Source: a bacterium HR10
GTDB lineage: Bacteria; Acidobacteriota; Blastocatellia; HR10
Assembly (NCBI GenBank): GCA_002923315.1
Contig: BEHM01000002.1
Span: 137,838-187,003, forward strand
Reading direction: 5' to 3'
DNA length: 49,166 nt
The notes below the pieces were generated by a model that worked only from the letters and a program-made list of their open reading frames with translations, made no database searches and was not told where the DNA came from. This document shows, in pieces, positions 15,471-22,915 of this stretch. The position numbers and the translations under genes are program-made. Each line of letters begins with the position of its first letter. Position 1 is the first letter of the stretch.

Positions 15471-16565
15471 TCACGAAGCGTCTGCGGGGGCAGGACGTGT
15501 CCACACGCCCGGGATCGGCGTGCGGCAGCGCGGACACGCGCCGTCCTTCACGTTCATCTGGAGGATGCGAAATCCATAGCGTTCGATCAGTAGCGTCTGG
15601 CAGTGCGGACAGTAGGTGTTCTCAAAGGGGCCGACCATGCCCGGCAGATTCCCCGCGTACACGTAGTGCAGACCTTCGCGGTACCCGATCTCAGCCGCGC
15701 GCATGAGCGTCTCCGGCGGCGTGTTGTCCGGATCCGTCATCTTGTAATCCTTGTGAAAGGCCGTCACGTGCCAGGGGATGTCCGGAGAGATCGAGGCGAT
15801 GAACTGCGCGATGTCGCGCAATTCTTCATCCGAGTCGTTGAATCCGGGGACGATGAGCGTGACGATCTCCATCCAGAATCCGCGCGCGAAGACCAAGCGG
15901 CAGGTCTCCAGGACGCTCTTCAACGTGCCGCCCAGTTGGCGGTAGTTCCGATCATTGAAGGTCTTGAGATCGATCTTGTAGAGGTCCGTCCACGGGCGGA
16001 TGTAGTCGAGGACTTCTGGGGTTGCGTTCCCATTGGAGACATAGCCGGTCAGAAGGCCGACGTTCTTCGCTTCTTTGAAGACCATGACGGCCCATTCGCT
16101 TGTGATGAGCGGTTCGTTGTAGCTGCTGATGACCGAGTCGGCGCGAGCGCGGAGCGCGAGAGCGACCATCTCGCGCGCAGTGATGGCTTGCGGTGGGGTT
16201 CCCGCGATAGGATCGCGAAGGGCCTGACTGGTCAGCCAGTTCTGGCAGTAGGCGCAGTGCAGGTCACAGCCGAGCATGCCGAAGGTGAGCGCGCGCGAGC
16301 CCGGCAGGACGTGGAAGAACGGCTTCTTCTCGATCGGATCGCACTGCAGGGCAGCGACGTAGTTGGCGGGGACGTAGAGCGTTCCGCCCTCGTTGTAGCG
16401 CACCTTGCAGATGCCCTCCAATCCGGGCAGGATCACGCAGCGGTGTCCACAGGCGACGCATCGGACCTTCCCTCCGGGGAGGCGCTCGTATAATTCCCCG
16501 GGGACGGCGAACCTCTTCAAGACTTCCTCCAGAGTGAGAACCGCGATCGGTTTGTGGCGCGCCAT
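15471..16565 (-). CDS. AmmeMemoRadiSam-system-type radical SAM enzyme
   Basis: 364 aa. The radical SAM cluster motif is C100-x3-C104-x2-C107 (CDLHCAYC). An N-terminal cysteine group (C36, C39, C43, C53) precedes it, and the C-terminus has YCPHCQTLL and ACPRC, probably rubredoxin-like metal knots. This pattern is that of the pyruvate-formate-lyase-activating-enzyme-like protein of the AmmeMemoRadiSam system, whose partners AMMECR1 and Memo are not next to it here. Its reaction is not known. ATG 16565 has AAGGAG 9 bases upstream; another ATG 11 codons earlier lacks a site. Confidence 0.88.
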   Translation of the reverse strand: MARHKPIAVLTLEEVLKRFAVPGELYERLPGGKVRCVACGHRCVILPGLEGICKVRYNEGGTLYVPANYVAALQCDPIEKKPFFHVLPGSRALTFGMLGCDLHCAYCQNWLTSQALRDPIAGTPPQAITAREMVALALRARADSVISSYNEPLITSEWAVMVFKEAKNVGLLTGYVSNGNATPEVLDYIRPWTDLYKIDLKTFNDRNYRQLGGTLKSVLETCRLVFARGFWMEIVTLIVPGFNDSDEELRDIAQFIASISPDIPWHVTAFHKDYKMTDPDNTPPETLMRAAEIGYREGLHYVYAGNLPGMVGPFENTYCPHCQTLLIERYGFRILQMNVKDGACPRCRTPIPGVWTRPAPADAS

Positions 16566-16652
16566 AGTCGGTCTCTCCTTGTGCTTCCTCGACATCATTA
16601 TGGCACACCCGGAGCGGTAAGGAGTAGGGGAGCGCGAACAGGTGGAGAGGGA

Positions 16653-16682
16653 GGAGCCTCACGCCTCTGCGCGTGAGGCTCC
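16653..16682. terminator. Perfect 12-bp inverted repeat downstream of pruA
   Basis: GGAGCCTCACGC (16653-16664) and GCGTGAGGCTCC (16671-16682) are perfectly complementary with a 6-base loop, 17 bases after the pruA stop on the minus strand. The pyrimidine-rich sequence that follows in that direction fits termination. Confidence 0.6.
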
Positions 16683-16699
16683 GACTGCGCGCGATCCGC

Positions 16700-18259
16700 T
16701 CAGAACTTCTCGGCGATGGATTTCGCTTGCAAGAAGAGGAGCAGATAATCGCGGCCGCCCGCCTTCGAGTCAGTGCCGGACATATTGAAGCCGCCGAAGG
16801 GATGAACGTCCACGAGCGCGCCGGTGATCTTGCGATTGATGTAGAGGTTCCCGACGTGGAATTCCCGCCGCGCGCGCTCGATGTGTTCGCGCGTGCGGCT
16901 GTAGACGCCACCGGTCAATCCGTAGACGGTCCCGTTGGCGATCTCCAACGCGTGATCGAAATCTCGGGCGCGCAGGCACGCCAGGACCGGACCGAAGATC
17001 TCCTCCTGCGCGATCCGCGCCGAGGGGGAGACATCGCCGAAGATCGTCGGAGCGATGAACCAGCCGTTGCCGACCTCTTCGAGCGCGTGTCCCCCGAGGA
17101 GGAGCTTCCCCTCGCCCTTGCCGACCTCGATGTATCCGAGGATGGACTGATACGCGGATTGGCTGACAACGGGCCCCATCCAGTTGGCGGGATCCTTGGT
17201 CGGTCCCACAGTGATCTTTTGCGCGCGTTCGATCACCTTCTCAACGCCTGCTTCGTAGACATCTTCGAGGAAGATGGCGCGCGAGCAGGCCGAGCATTTC
17301 TGCCCCGAGTAACCATAGGCGGAGACGACAATGCCTTCGGCCGCCGCGTCGAGATCGGCCGAACTGTCCACGATGATGGCGTTTTTGCCGCCCATTTCGG
17401 CGATCACGCGTTTGATCCAGATCTGGCCAGAAGCCGTTCGCGCCGCCATCTCGTTGATGCGGAGTCCGACCTCCATCGAGCCGGTGAACGCGATGAAGCG
17501 CGTGCGCGGATGCGCGACCAGATAATCGCCCACCTTCGATCCGGCTCCGGGCAGGTAATTCACCACGCCCTCGGGGAGGGAGGCTTCTTGGAGCACTTCC
17601 ATGAACTTCGCCGCGACGATGGGGCTTTCGCTGGAGGGCTTCACGACGACCGTATTGCCCGCGGCGACGGCTCCCATGGTCATCCCGACGAGGATGGCCA
17701 GAGGGAAATTCCAGGGAGGGATGATGGCGCCCGCTCCAAGGGGGATGTAGAACCACTCGTTGTATTCTCCGGGGAGGGGGGAAGGGGTCACCGGGCGTGG
17801 CCCCTCGTACTGGAGGGCCTGGCGTCCGTAGAATTCGCACATGTCAATGGCTTCGGCGACATCGGCATCCGCTTCGGTCCAGCTCTTTCCGACCTCGAAC
17901 ACGATCCACGCGGCCAACTCGAACTTTCGGCGCCGCATGATGTGCGCGACCTGGAAGAGGTATCGCGCGCGTTCCTCAGCCGGACGGCGACTCCAAGAGG
18001 CGAAGGCCTTCCAGGCCGCGTCCAGCGCTTGATCCACGTGCTCGGGTCCCCCACGATGCGCCCATCCCACGACCTGATCCGTCTGCGAGGGGTTCACGGA
18101 TTTCAGAAGGTCACCTGTCGTCTGAGGCTTCCCCCCAATGAGGAGCGGATACTCGCGCCCGAATTCGGATTCCACCTGAGCGAGCGCCTCGAACATGGCC
18201 CGCCGATTCGCTTCCTGGCTGAAATCGGTGAACGGTTCGTTTCGAAATGGTGGTACCAT
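16700..18259 (-). CDS. pruA: L-glutamate gamma-semialdehyde dehydrogenase (delta-1-pyrroline-5-carboxylate dehydrogenase)
   Basis: 519 aa, the size of the monofunctional P5C dehydrogenase of Thermus and Bacillus. It has the N-terminal NEPFTDFSQEANRRAM segment, the NAD-binding region (PWNFPLAILVGMTMGAVAAGNTVVVKPSSESP), the general-base Glu in EMGGKNAIIV, the catalytic Cys in GYSGQKCSACSR and the C-terminal FGGFNMSGTDSKAGG. It oxidises glutamate semialdehyde to glutamate, the second step of proline use. Proline dehydrogenase (putA/prodh) is not adjacent. GAGGAGAG lies a few bases before the ATG. It is divergent from the response regulator gene. Confidence 0.94.
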   Translation of the reverse strand: MVPPFRNEPFTDFSQEANRRAMFEALAQVESEFGREYPLLIGGKPQTTGDLLKSVNPSQTDQVVGWAHRGGPEHVDQALDAAWKAFASWSRRPAEERARYLFQVAHIMRRRKFELAAWIVFEVGKSWTEADADVAEAIDMCEFYGRQALQYEGPRPVTPSPLPGEYNEWFYIPLGAGAIIPPWNFPLAILVGMTMGAVAAGNTVVVKPSSESPIVAAKFMEVLQEASLPEGVVNYLPGAGSKVGDYLVAHPRTRFIAFTGSMEVGLRINEMAARTASGQIWIKRVIAEMGGKNAIIVDSSADLDAAAEGIVVSAYGYSGQKCSACSRAIFLEDVYEAGVEKVIERAQKITVGPTKDPANWMGPVVSQSAYQSILGYIEVGKGEGKLLLGGHALEEVGNGWFIAPTIFGDVSPSARIAQEEIFGPVLACLRARDFDHALEIANGTVYGLTGGVYSRTREHIERARREFHVGNLYINRKITGALVDVHPFGGFNMSGTDSKAGGRDYLLLFLQAKSIAEKF

Positions 18260-18297
18260 ACGTCTCTCCTCAACACGAGTTTTCGCATCAGCCTCAC

Positions 18298-18326
18298 ATT
18301 ATGCGCGAGGTCGTCCGAAACAGCAA
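18298..18326 (-). promoter_or_regulatory. Sigma70-like promoter for pruA
   Basis: On the minus strand TTGCTG (18321-18326) and CATAAT (18298-18303) are 17 bp apart. Confidence 0.55.
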
Positions 18327-18363
18327 CTGCCCGCGCCCCGAGTCAAAGAGGGGGAGCCGCCTA

Positions 18364-18392
18364 TTGCATTCCTCCACTGGCTCGAATATAAT
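18364..18392 (+). promoter_or_regulatory. Sigma70-like promoter for the response regulator
   Basis: TTGCAT (18364-18369) and a perfect TATAAT (18387-18392) are 17 bp apart, giving a leader of about 31 bases. Confidence 0.65.
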
Positions 18393-18429
18393 CAGGCCAA
18401 ACCAAAATCGGGGACATCGAATTGGCGCT

Positions 18430-19086
18430 ATGGGCAAGATCAGGGTCTTACTGGCGGACGATCACACAATCCTGAGGCAGGGTCTGCGGAAGATCTTGGA
18501 GGCCGATCCCGCTTTCGAGGTCGTCGGAGAGGCGAGCGATGGCCGTGAAGCTGTCAAGAAGGCGGAGGCGCTGAAGCCGGATGTCGTCGTCATGGACATC
18601 TCGATGCCGATCATGAATGGGATCGAAGCCACGCGGCAGATCGCCAAGTCACTCCCGAAGACGAAGATCCTCGTCCTGACCGTCCATGAGGACGACCAGA
18701 TGGCCATGGAGATCTTGAACGCCGGGGCCACAGGGTATCTCCTCAAGGATGCGGCGAGCGAGGAGTTGATCGCCGCGATTCGAGCTGTCCATCGAGGCGA
18801 TTCCTATCTGAGCCCTTCGATCGCCAAGCGCGTGATCGCCCAATATCTCGATTTCGCGCGGGGGAAGGTCTCGCCGGAAGAGAAGCCCTCGGACCTGACG
18901 GCTCGCGAGCGGGAGATCCTGCAGCTCATCGCCGAGGGCTATTCCAACAAAGAGATCGCCCAGATGCTCTACATCAGCGAGAAGACGGTGAAGACGCATC
19001 GGGAGAACATCATGCGGAAGCTCGATCTGCACAGCGTCGCCGAGTTGGTGCGCTATGCGATTCGTCGTGGGATCATCCAGGGATGA
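18430..19086 (+). CDS. NarL/FixJ-family response regulator
   Basis: 218 aa. The receiver domain spans residues 1-120 with the acidic pair D10/D11, phospho-acceptor D56 (VMDISMP), switch Thr84 and Lys106 (LLKDA). The C-terminal LuxR/GerE helix-turn-helix is about 152-212 (LTAREREILQLIAEGYSNKEIAQMLYISEKTVKTHRENIMRKL), fully canonical. It should be a phosphorylation-controlled transcription factor; no histidine kinase is adjacent. ATG 18430 fits the usual MGKIRVLLADDH start, but no good Shine-Dalgarno sequence precedes it. A promoter with TATAAT is 38 bases upstream. Confidence 0.93.
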   Translation: MGKIRVLLADDHTILRQGLRKILEADPAFEVVGEASDGREAVKKAEALKPDVVVMDISMPIMNGIEATRQIAKSLPKTKILVLTVHEDDQMAMEILNAGATGYLLKDAASEELIAAIRAVHRGDSYLSPSIAKRVIAQYLDFARGKVSPEEKPSDLTAREREILQLIAEGYSNKEIAQMLYISEKTVKTHRENIMRKLDLHSVAELVRYAIRRGIIQG

Positions 19087-19287
19087 GCTCGGCGTCCCTC
19101 CGTCGGCTTCCGAAAATACTCCCCTTGGAGCGTGAAAAATCCGTTCGGCGCCGCATTGTCTGAAGGCCCCACGTCGCGGATCATAGAAGCTCGCAGGGGA
19201 GCAACGTGTGCGCGAAGGCGCTCTCGGCGGAGATCTGTGGATGAGGCGTTTGTGCGTGAGAGCGTGATCCTCAGGGGAGAAGGGGGC

Positions 19288-19911
19288 GTGCGCGCGAGAT
19301 GGCGGATCGTCGTCGCCGATGCTCATCGGCTCTGGCGCCACACCTTGCGGAAGGTCCTTGAGGGATTCGGCGCCTACTGCGTCGTGGGCGAGGCTGCTAG
19401 TGGAGAGGCGCTTCTGGAACAGGCTGAGCGGGCGAGGCCCGATCTCATCCTCACGGATGCCATCTTGCCGGTGCTTGACGGGATCGAGACACTGAAGCGC
19501 TTGCGGGACGTCGTCCCAGTGCCGCGAGCGCTCGTGCTCTCGGAGATCGAGGACCCGGAGGTCGTTCGCGAAGCGTTCGCCGCTGGCGCGATCGGATACA
19601 TCTCGAAGTGCGAGGATCTCGCCGTTCTGAGAAGGGCGCTCGGTGCGGTCTGTCGAGGTTTCTCCTTCCTCAGCCCGCGCGTCGCTCGCGGGATCTTGGA
19701 ATTCGCGCAAGAGGGAGCAGTCGGCCGCCGCTTCGGCCGCAAGTCCATACCGCTTGTCGAGCTGGAACTGTTACGCTTTTTGGCGAAGGGTTGGTCAGAT
19801 AAGGGCATCGCCGCTGCGCTCGGCCTCGGCCTGGAGGCCGTCAATTATTACCGCCTCGATCTGCTCCGGCGGTTATCGCAGATGACGCCCACCTCAAATC
19901 CTCGTTTGTGA
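19288..19911 (+). CDS. Divergent NarL-like response regulator
   Basis: 207 aa from GTG 19288, preceded by GGGGAGAAGGGGGC; longer in-frame starts exist. The receiver keeps phospho-acceptor D57 (ILTDAILP) and K107 (SKCEDL) but has only one acidic residue in the first pocket (VVADAHR), Ser instead of Thr at the switch (S85) and Leu-Pro for Met-Pro. The C-terminal domain has GerE spacing (LELLRFLAKGWSDKGIAAALGLGLEAVNYYRLDLLRRL), but the ETVKTH recognition segment is replaced by EAVNYY. Signalling and DNA specificity are thus probably altered. It follows the canonical regulator by 201 bp on the same strand and may be an old duplicate. Confidence 0.82.
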   Translation: MRARWRIVVADAHRLWRHTLRKVLEGFGAYCVVGEAASGEALLEQAERARPDLILTDAILPVLDGIETLKRLRDVVPVPRALVLSEIEDPEVVREAFAAGAIGYISKCEDLAVLRRALGAVCRGFSFLSPRVARGILEFAQEGAVGRRFGRKSIPLVELELLRFLAKGWSDKGIAAALGLGLEAVNYYRLDLLRRLSQMTPTSNPRL

Positions 19912-19984
19912 GCTCAATCCACGCTGTGGGGAAGATGTCGAAGCCCTGTGGAGGGGCTCACTGGAGGCACCGTCTGCTCTTGGG

Positions 19985-20013
19985 TTGCCGATGCCGGTGG
20001 ACTCGACTATGAT
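19985..20013 (+). promoter_or_regulatory. Sigma70-like promoter for the cytochrome fusion gene
   Basis: TTGCCG (19985-19990) and TATGAT (20008-20013) are 17 bp apart. The -10 box is overlapped by the palindrome at 20011-20032. Confidence 0.6.
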
Positions 20014-20032
20014 CTCACCGATCGGTGAGATC
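20011..20032. promoter_or_regulatory. Perfect 22-bp palindromic operator candidate
   Basis: The half-site GATCTCACCGA is followed directly by its exact complement, without a loop. It covers the last bases of the -10 box and the predicted start site, so a dimeric repressor bound there would block initiation. The half-site is not one I can assign to a known regulator. Confidence 0.6.
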
Positions 20033-20051
20033 GGCGAAGGGAGGAGGACCG

Positions 20052-21575
20052 ATGGCGCACAGGATCGTGGGGATCGTTCTCGTGCTCAGCGCCGGGGTGC
20101 TCGCGTGGGCTATGATCCGCGCTTTCGGCTCGAAGCCGGGGCCGATCCCGGAAGAAGCGGCCTCCGGGCAACCGCAGAACATCTTCGAGTTCGAGCGGGA
20201 GCGCGCGCGGCGGACGAACCTGGCGGGGCGGTTGGGCGACGATGATGGGTTCGTGGCCGTCGTTTTCTTCGGCGGTGAGATCATGGGGAATCTGGAAGTT
20301 TGTGGCTGTCCGAAGAACCCGTTGGGTGGCGTGGCGCGTCGTCAGGGCTATGTGCGACTCTTCGCCGAGCGATACCCGGATGTGCCCTTCTTGCAGGTGG
20401 ACACCGGATACTTCTTCAGCGACCGCATCCATCCGATGACGGGCGATCTCACTGAAGACGCCCGCGTGGGAAACGAGTGGGTGATCCGCGCCTACGATCA
20501 CATGAAGCTCGATGTCGTGAACGTCTCCTATCACGATCTCCCACAACTGGCGCGCTGCCTCCGGCCCGAGGAATTCCGTCGTCACGCGAAAGAGACGCCA
20601 GTGGTGACGCGCTTCCTCTCGGCGAACGTCGTCGCCGGCGAGACTCGGCGTCCGAGCTTGCCTCCGTATGTGATTCGCGAGTTGAGCGGAGGGAGACTCG
20701 CAGGCCGGCGGCTGCGCCTGGCGTTCATCGGCGTGACGGAGGCCGGAGGCTACCGCGGGCGCGATTTCCTCGTGCGGGATCCCGTGACGGCTGTTCGTCA
20801 GCTCCTCCCTCGGGTGCGCGCGCGCGCCGATATGATCGTGGTGCTCGCGTACCTCCCTCAGGAGCTGGTCGAACGGCTCGCCCGCGAGAATCCAGATGTG
20901 GATGTGATCCTGGCCAGCGTGGGGCGCCCGCTGTGGCTGCCGCCGACGACTATCGGGCGAACGTACATCGCCTATAGCACTTACCAGACGAAGCTGCTCG
21001 GCGAGCTGCGCCTGTATCTGCATGAGCGCGGAGGCGGCAAGCGGGTCCTCGCCCGCTACATCGAGCTGGACGGTCTCATCCCCGATGAGCCTTCGACGGA
21101 AGCGCTGCGCGCCGCAGCGCGGCGGGAACTGGCCGCCGTGCAGAGACGACTCGCCGAGCGCGCGATGGCCGACGCCTCGCGCCCGTTGCGCACTCCATCC
21201 GAAGAGGGCGCGACGTTCGTCGGCTCTCGCGCATGTCACTCCTGCCACTCCGAAGCCTACGCGATATGGACAGCCTCCGGGCATGCGCGCGCCTTCGCGA
21301 CACTTCAAAAAGCGAAGCGAGAGAACGATCCGCAATGCCTCGGTTGTCATGTGACGGGATATGAGCAACCCGGAGGATTCCTCACGGTCTTCTCCACGCC
21401 GCGCTTGAAGGACGTCCAGTGCGAGGCCTGTCATGGGCCGGCCTCCCGGCATCTGGAAGATCCGACGCGTCCCTATGGCAAGGTCGGTATTCCCGAGGGG
21501 TGCCTCCCGTGTCACACGCGCGAGAACAGTCCGGATTTCGAGCCCGTGAGCTATTGGGCGAAGATCAAACACTGA
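20052..21575 (+). CDS. Metallophosphoesterase-like / tetrahaem cytochrome c fusion
   Basis: 507 aa. A signal-anchor helix (residues 5-24) leads to a periplasmic domain, about 60-345, that resembles the 5'-nucleotidase/SoxB-type metallophosphoesterase fold. Its metal motifs look degraded: GGE where DxH is usual, VDTG for the GD motif, NVSYHDL for GNHE. A CGCPKNPLGGVARR segment (84-97) may form another site. The C-terminal part has four haem motifs: CHSCH 395-399, CLGCH 429-433, CEACH 457-461 and CLPCH 484-488, like cytochrome c554 modules. It is probably a membrane-tethered periplasmic electron-transfer protein. GGAGGAGG precedes the ATG; a palindromic operator lies at its promoter. Confidence 0.85.
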   Translation: MAHRIVGIVLVLSAGVLAWAMIRAFGSKPGPIPEEAASGQPQNIFEFERERARRTNLAGRLGDDDGFVAVVFFGGEIMGNLEVCGCPKNPLGGVARRQGYVRLFAERYPDVPFLQVDTGYFFSDRIHPMTGDLTEDARVGNEWVIRAYDHMKLDVVNVSYHDLPQLARCLRPEEFRRHAKETPVVTRFLSANVVAGETRRPSLPPYVIRELSGGRLAGRRLRLAFIGVTEAGGYRGRDFLVRDPVTAVRQLLPRVRARADMIVVLAYLPQELVERLARENPDVDVILASVGRPLWLPPTTIGRTYIAYSTYQTKLLGELRLYLHERGGGKRVLARYIELDGLIPDEPSTEALRAAARRELAAVQRRLAERAMADASRPLRTPSEEGATFVGSRACHSCHSEAYAIWTASGHARAFATLQKAKRENDPQCLGCHVTGYEQPGGFLTVFSTPRLKDVQCEACHGPASRHLEDPTRPYGKVGIPEGCLPCHTRENSPDFEPVSYWAKIKH

Positions 21576-21593
21576 GGCGGCATCGCGCGTCGG

Positions 21594-21612
21594 CTCCCCG
21601 CGCTTTGGGGAG
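21594..21612 (+). promoter_or_regulatory. Hairpin covering the dciA ribosome-binding site
   Basis: CTCCCC (21594-21599) can pair with GGGGAG (21607-21612), which is part of the GGGGAGGGA ribosome-binding site of the next gene. It could lower translation or serve as a weak terminator after the cytochrome gene. Confidence 0.3.
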
Positions 21613-21621
21613 GGACTGAGT

Positions 21622-22104
21622 ATGGAAGAGCTGCTGCACATCCTCCCATATGTGGTGCGCGCCGTGGGGCGGGAGGAGACCATCTGCGAGCGCGTGCTGC
21701 AAGCGGCGTGGAGCCATATTGTGGGAGATTTCATTGCGGCGCATGCCCGCCCGGTTCGGTTGCGGAAACGGTGTCTGACCGTCCTGACCACCGACCACAC
21801 GTGGAAAGCGCAACTGGAGCGGCTCTCACCCGACATCCTCGCGCGGATCAATCGCTTGTTCGATGAGGACCTCGTGGAGGCGATCGAGTATCGCGTCGAG
21901 CGAAAGGGTCATCCCGTCAGGACATCCCGATCGCGGAGCGAGTCGTCCGAATCCGAAGCCCGTTCCTCGCGGGCTCGCACTCATCGCCGCGAGCGTCTCC
22001 TTCGCGAGTTGATGCCTTTCGCCGAGAAGATCGCCGATCCCGATCTCCGTCACGCTTTCCTCAGAGCCGCGATCCGGTGCCTGGAACGGCGGGAGGGGGC
22101 GTGA
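21622..22104 (+). CDS. DUF721/DciA-like protein
   Basis: 160 aa. Residues about 10-85 fit the DUF721 (DciA) KH-like domain: a W-S-x-I-VG pattern (AAWSHIVGDFIAAHARP), LRKRCLTVLTTDHTWKAQLERLSPDILARIN. A Ser/Arg-rich linker (about 98-122) and a C-terminal helical piece follow. DciA loads the replicative helicase DnaB in bacteria without DnaC/DnaI; membership is inferred from the pattern, and the C-terminal half is lineage-specific. ATG 21622 has GGGGAGGGA 7 bases before it. It lies 46 bases after the cytochrome gene and its stop falls inside a palindrome shared with cinA. Confidence 0.75.
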   Translation: MEELLHILPYVVRAVGREETICERVLQAAWSHIVGDFIAAHARPVRLRKRCLTVLTTDHTWKAQLERLSPDILARINRLFDEDLVEAIEYRVERKGHPVRTSRSRSESSESEARSSRARTHRRERLLRELMPFAEKIADPDLRHAFLRAAIRCLERREGA

Positions 22105-22115
22105 GCGCTCACGCC
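22098..22115. terminator. 18-bp perfect palindrome holding two opposite stop codons
   Basis: GGCGTGAGC followed by its exact complement spans the ends of two convergent genes. The TGA of the DciA-like gene is at 22102-22104, and that of cinA, read from TCA, is at 22109-22111. It folds identically from either strand and is probably a bidirectional terminator. Confidence 0.55.
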
Positions 22116-22915
22116 TCCGTCTCGATGCGAGCGCGGGCGAGCGCATCGCGCAGGTCGCGCGCCGCCTCTTCCAGGCGCGCTTCGACGAGCGCCGGATCGC
22201 GACCCGAGAGCGAGAGCGTGATCCGAAATCGGACATCGGCGCCGAACTCCCGCGCTCGAGACTTGATGTAGATGTCTGGATGGCGGCGCGAGACCTCCCG
22301 CAGAATGGGCGCCAGCACCGTCTCATCCCGACAAAGCGCGATGAGCTCGCGCTCGCGAAAAACGCCCGCGCCGAAGAGTTCCTGAAGAACGGGGCAAAGC
22401 GGGCCGGTGACGATGGCCTTCAGTTCGGCGGGGACGCCGGGCAGGCTGACGAGCATCGTGCGCTCCAGACGAAGGAGGACGCCCGGCGCCGCGCCCACTG
22501 GATTCTCCACGGGCTCTGCCCCCTGCGGGATGCGAGCCATCTTCAGACGACTCTCGGTGAGGCGAGCGTCGGCGACATAGCCGGCAGCGGCCAGCCGCTC
22601 ATATGTCGCGCGCACGAGTGCGAGCGCCCGTTCGTCCAGGATCAATGGACGATCGAGCGCCTGGGCGATGGCGTCCAGCGTCAGATCATCATCGGTTGGT
22701 CCGAGCCCGCCAGAGGTGATCAGCAGGTGCACCTGCCGCTCGAGGGCTCCGCGAATCTCCCGCACAATCGCCGGGCGTTCGTCGCGCACGAGGACGGCGC
22801 GTTCGACCCGCCCGCCCAAACCGGTGAAGGTCCGACAGAGCCACTGCGTGTTCGTATCGAGCGTGTCCCCTAGCAACAGTTCGTTGCCGATGGCGATGAT
22901 CTCAACCGTGACCAT
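22109..22915 (-). CDS. CinA-family protein (MoCF domain only)
   Basis: 268 aa. The N-terminal molybdopterin-binding-like (MoCF) domain carries MVTVEIIAIGNELLLGD, SGGLGPTDDDLTLDAIAQAL and PVGAAPGVLL. A middle domain of about 90 residues follows. The C-terminal nicotinamide-nucleotide amidase (PncC) domain of full CinA is missing, so if active it would be only the ADP-ribose pyrophosphatase-like half. The conserved start at 22915 lies inside the last 46 bases of the upstream eIF2B-like gene, in another frame, which suggests coupled translation. It is the last gene of the CBS / eIF2B-like / cinA operon. Confidence 0.88.
   Translation of the reverse strand: MVTVEIIAIGNELLLGDTLDTNTQWLCRTFTGLGGRVERAVLVRDERPAIVREIRGALERQVHLLITSGGLGPTDDDLTLDAIAQALDRPLILDERALALVRATYERLAAAGYVADARLTESRLKMARIPQGAEPVENPVGAAPGVLLRLERTMLVSLPGVPAELKAIVTGPLCPVLQELFGAGVFRERELIALCRDETVLAPILREVSRRHPDIYIKSRAREFGADVRFRITLSLSGRDPALVEARLEEAARDLRDALARARIETEA

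Noticed and set aside
16673..18391. A 572-codon plus-strand open frame opposite pruA
   Set aside because: pruA is certain and the frame lacks a start signal and recognisable domains.
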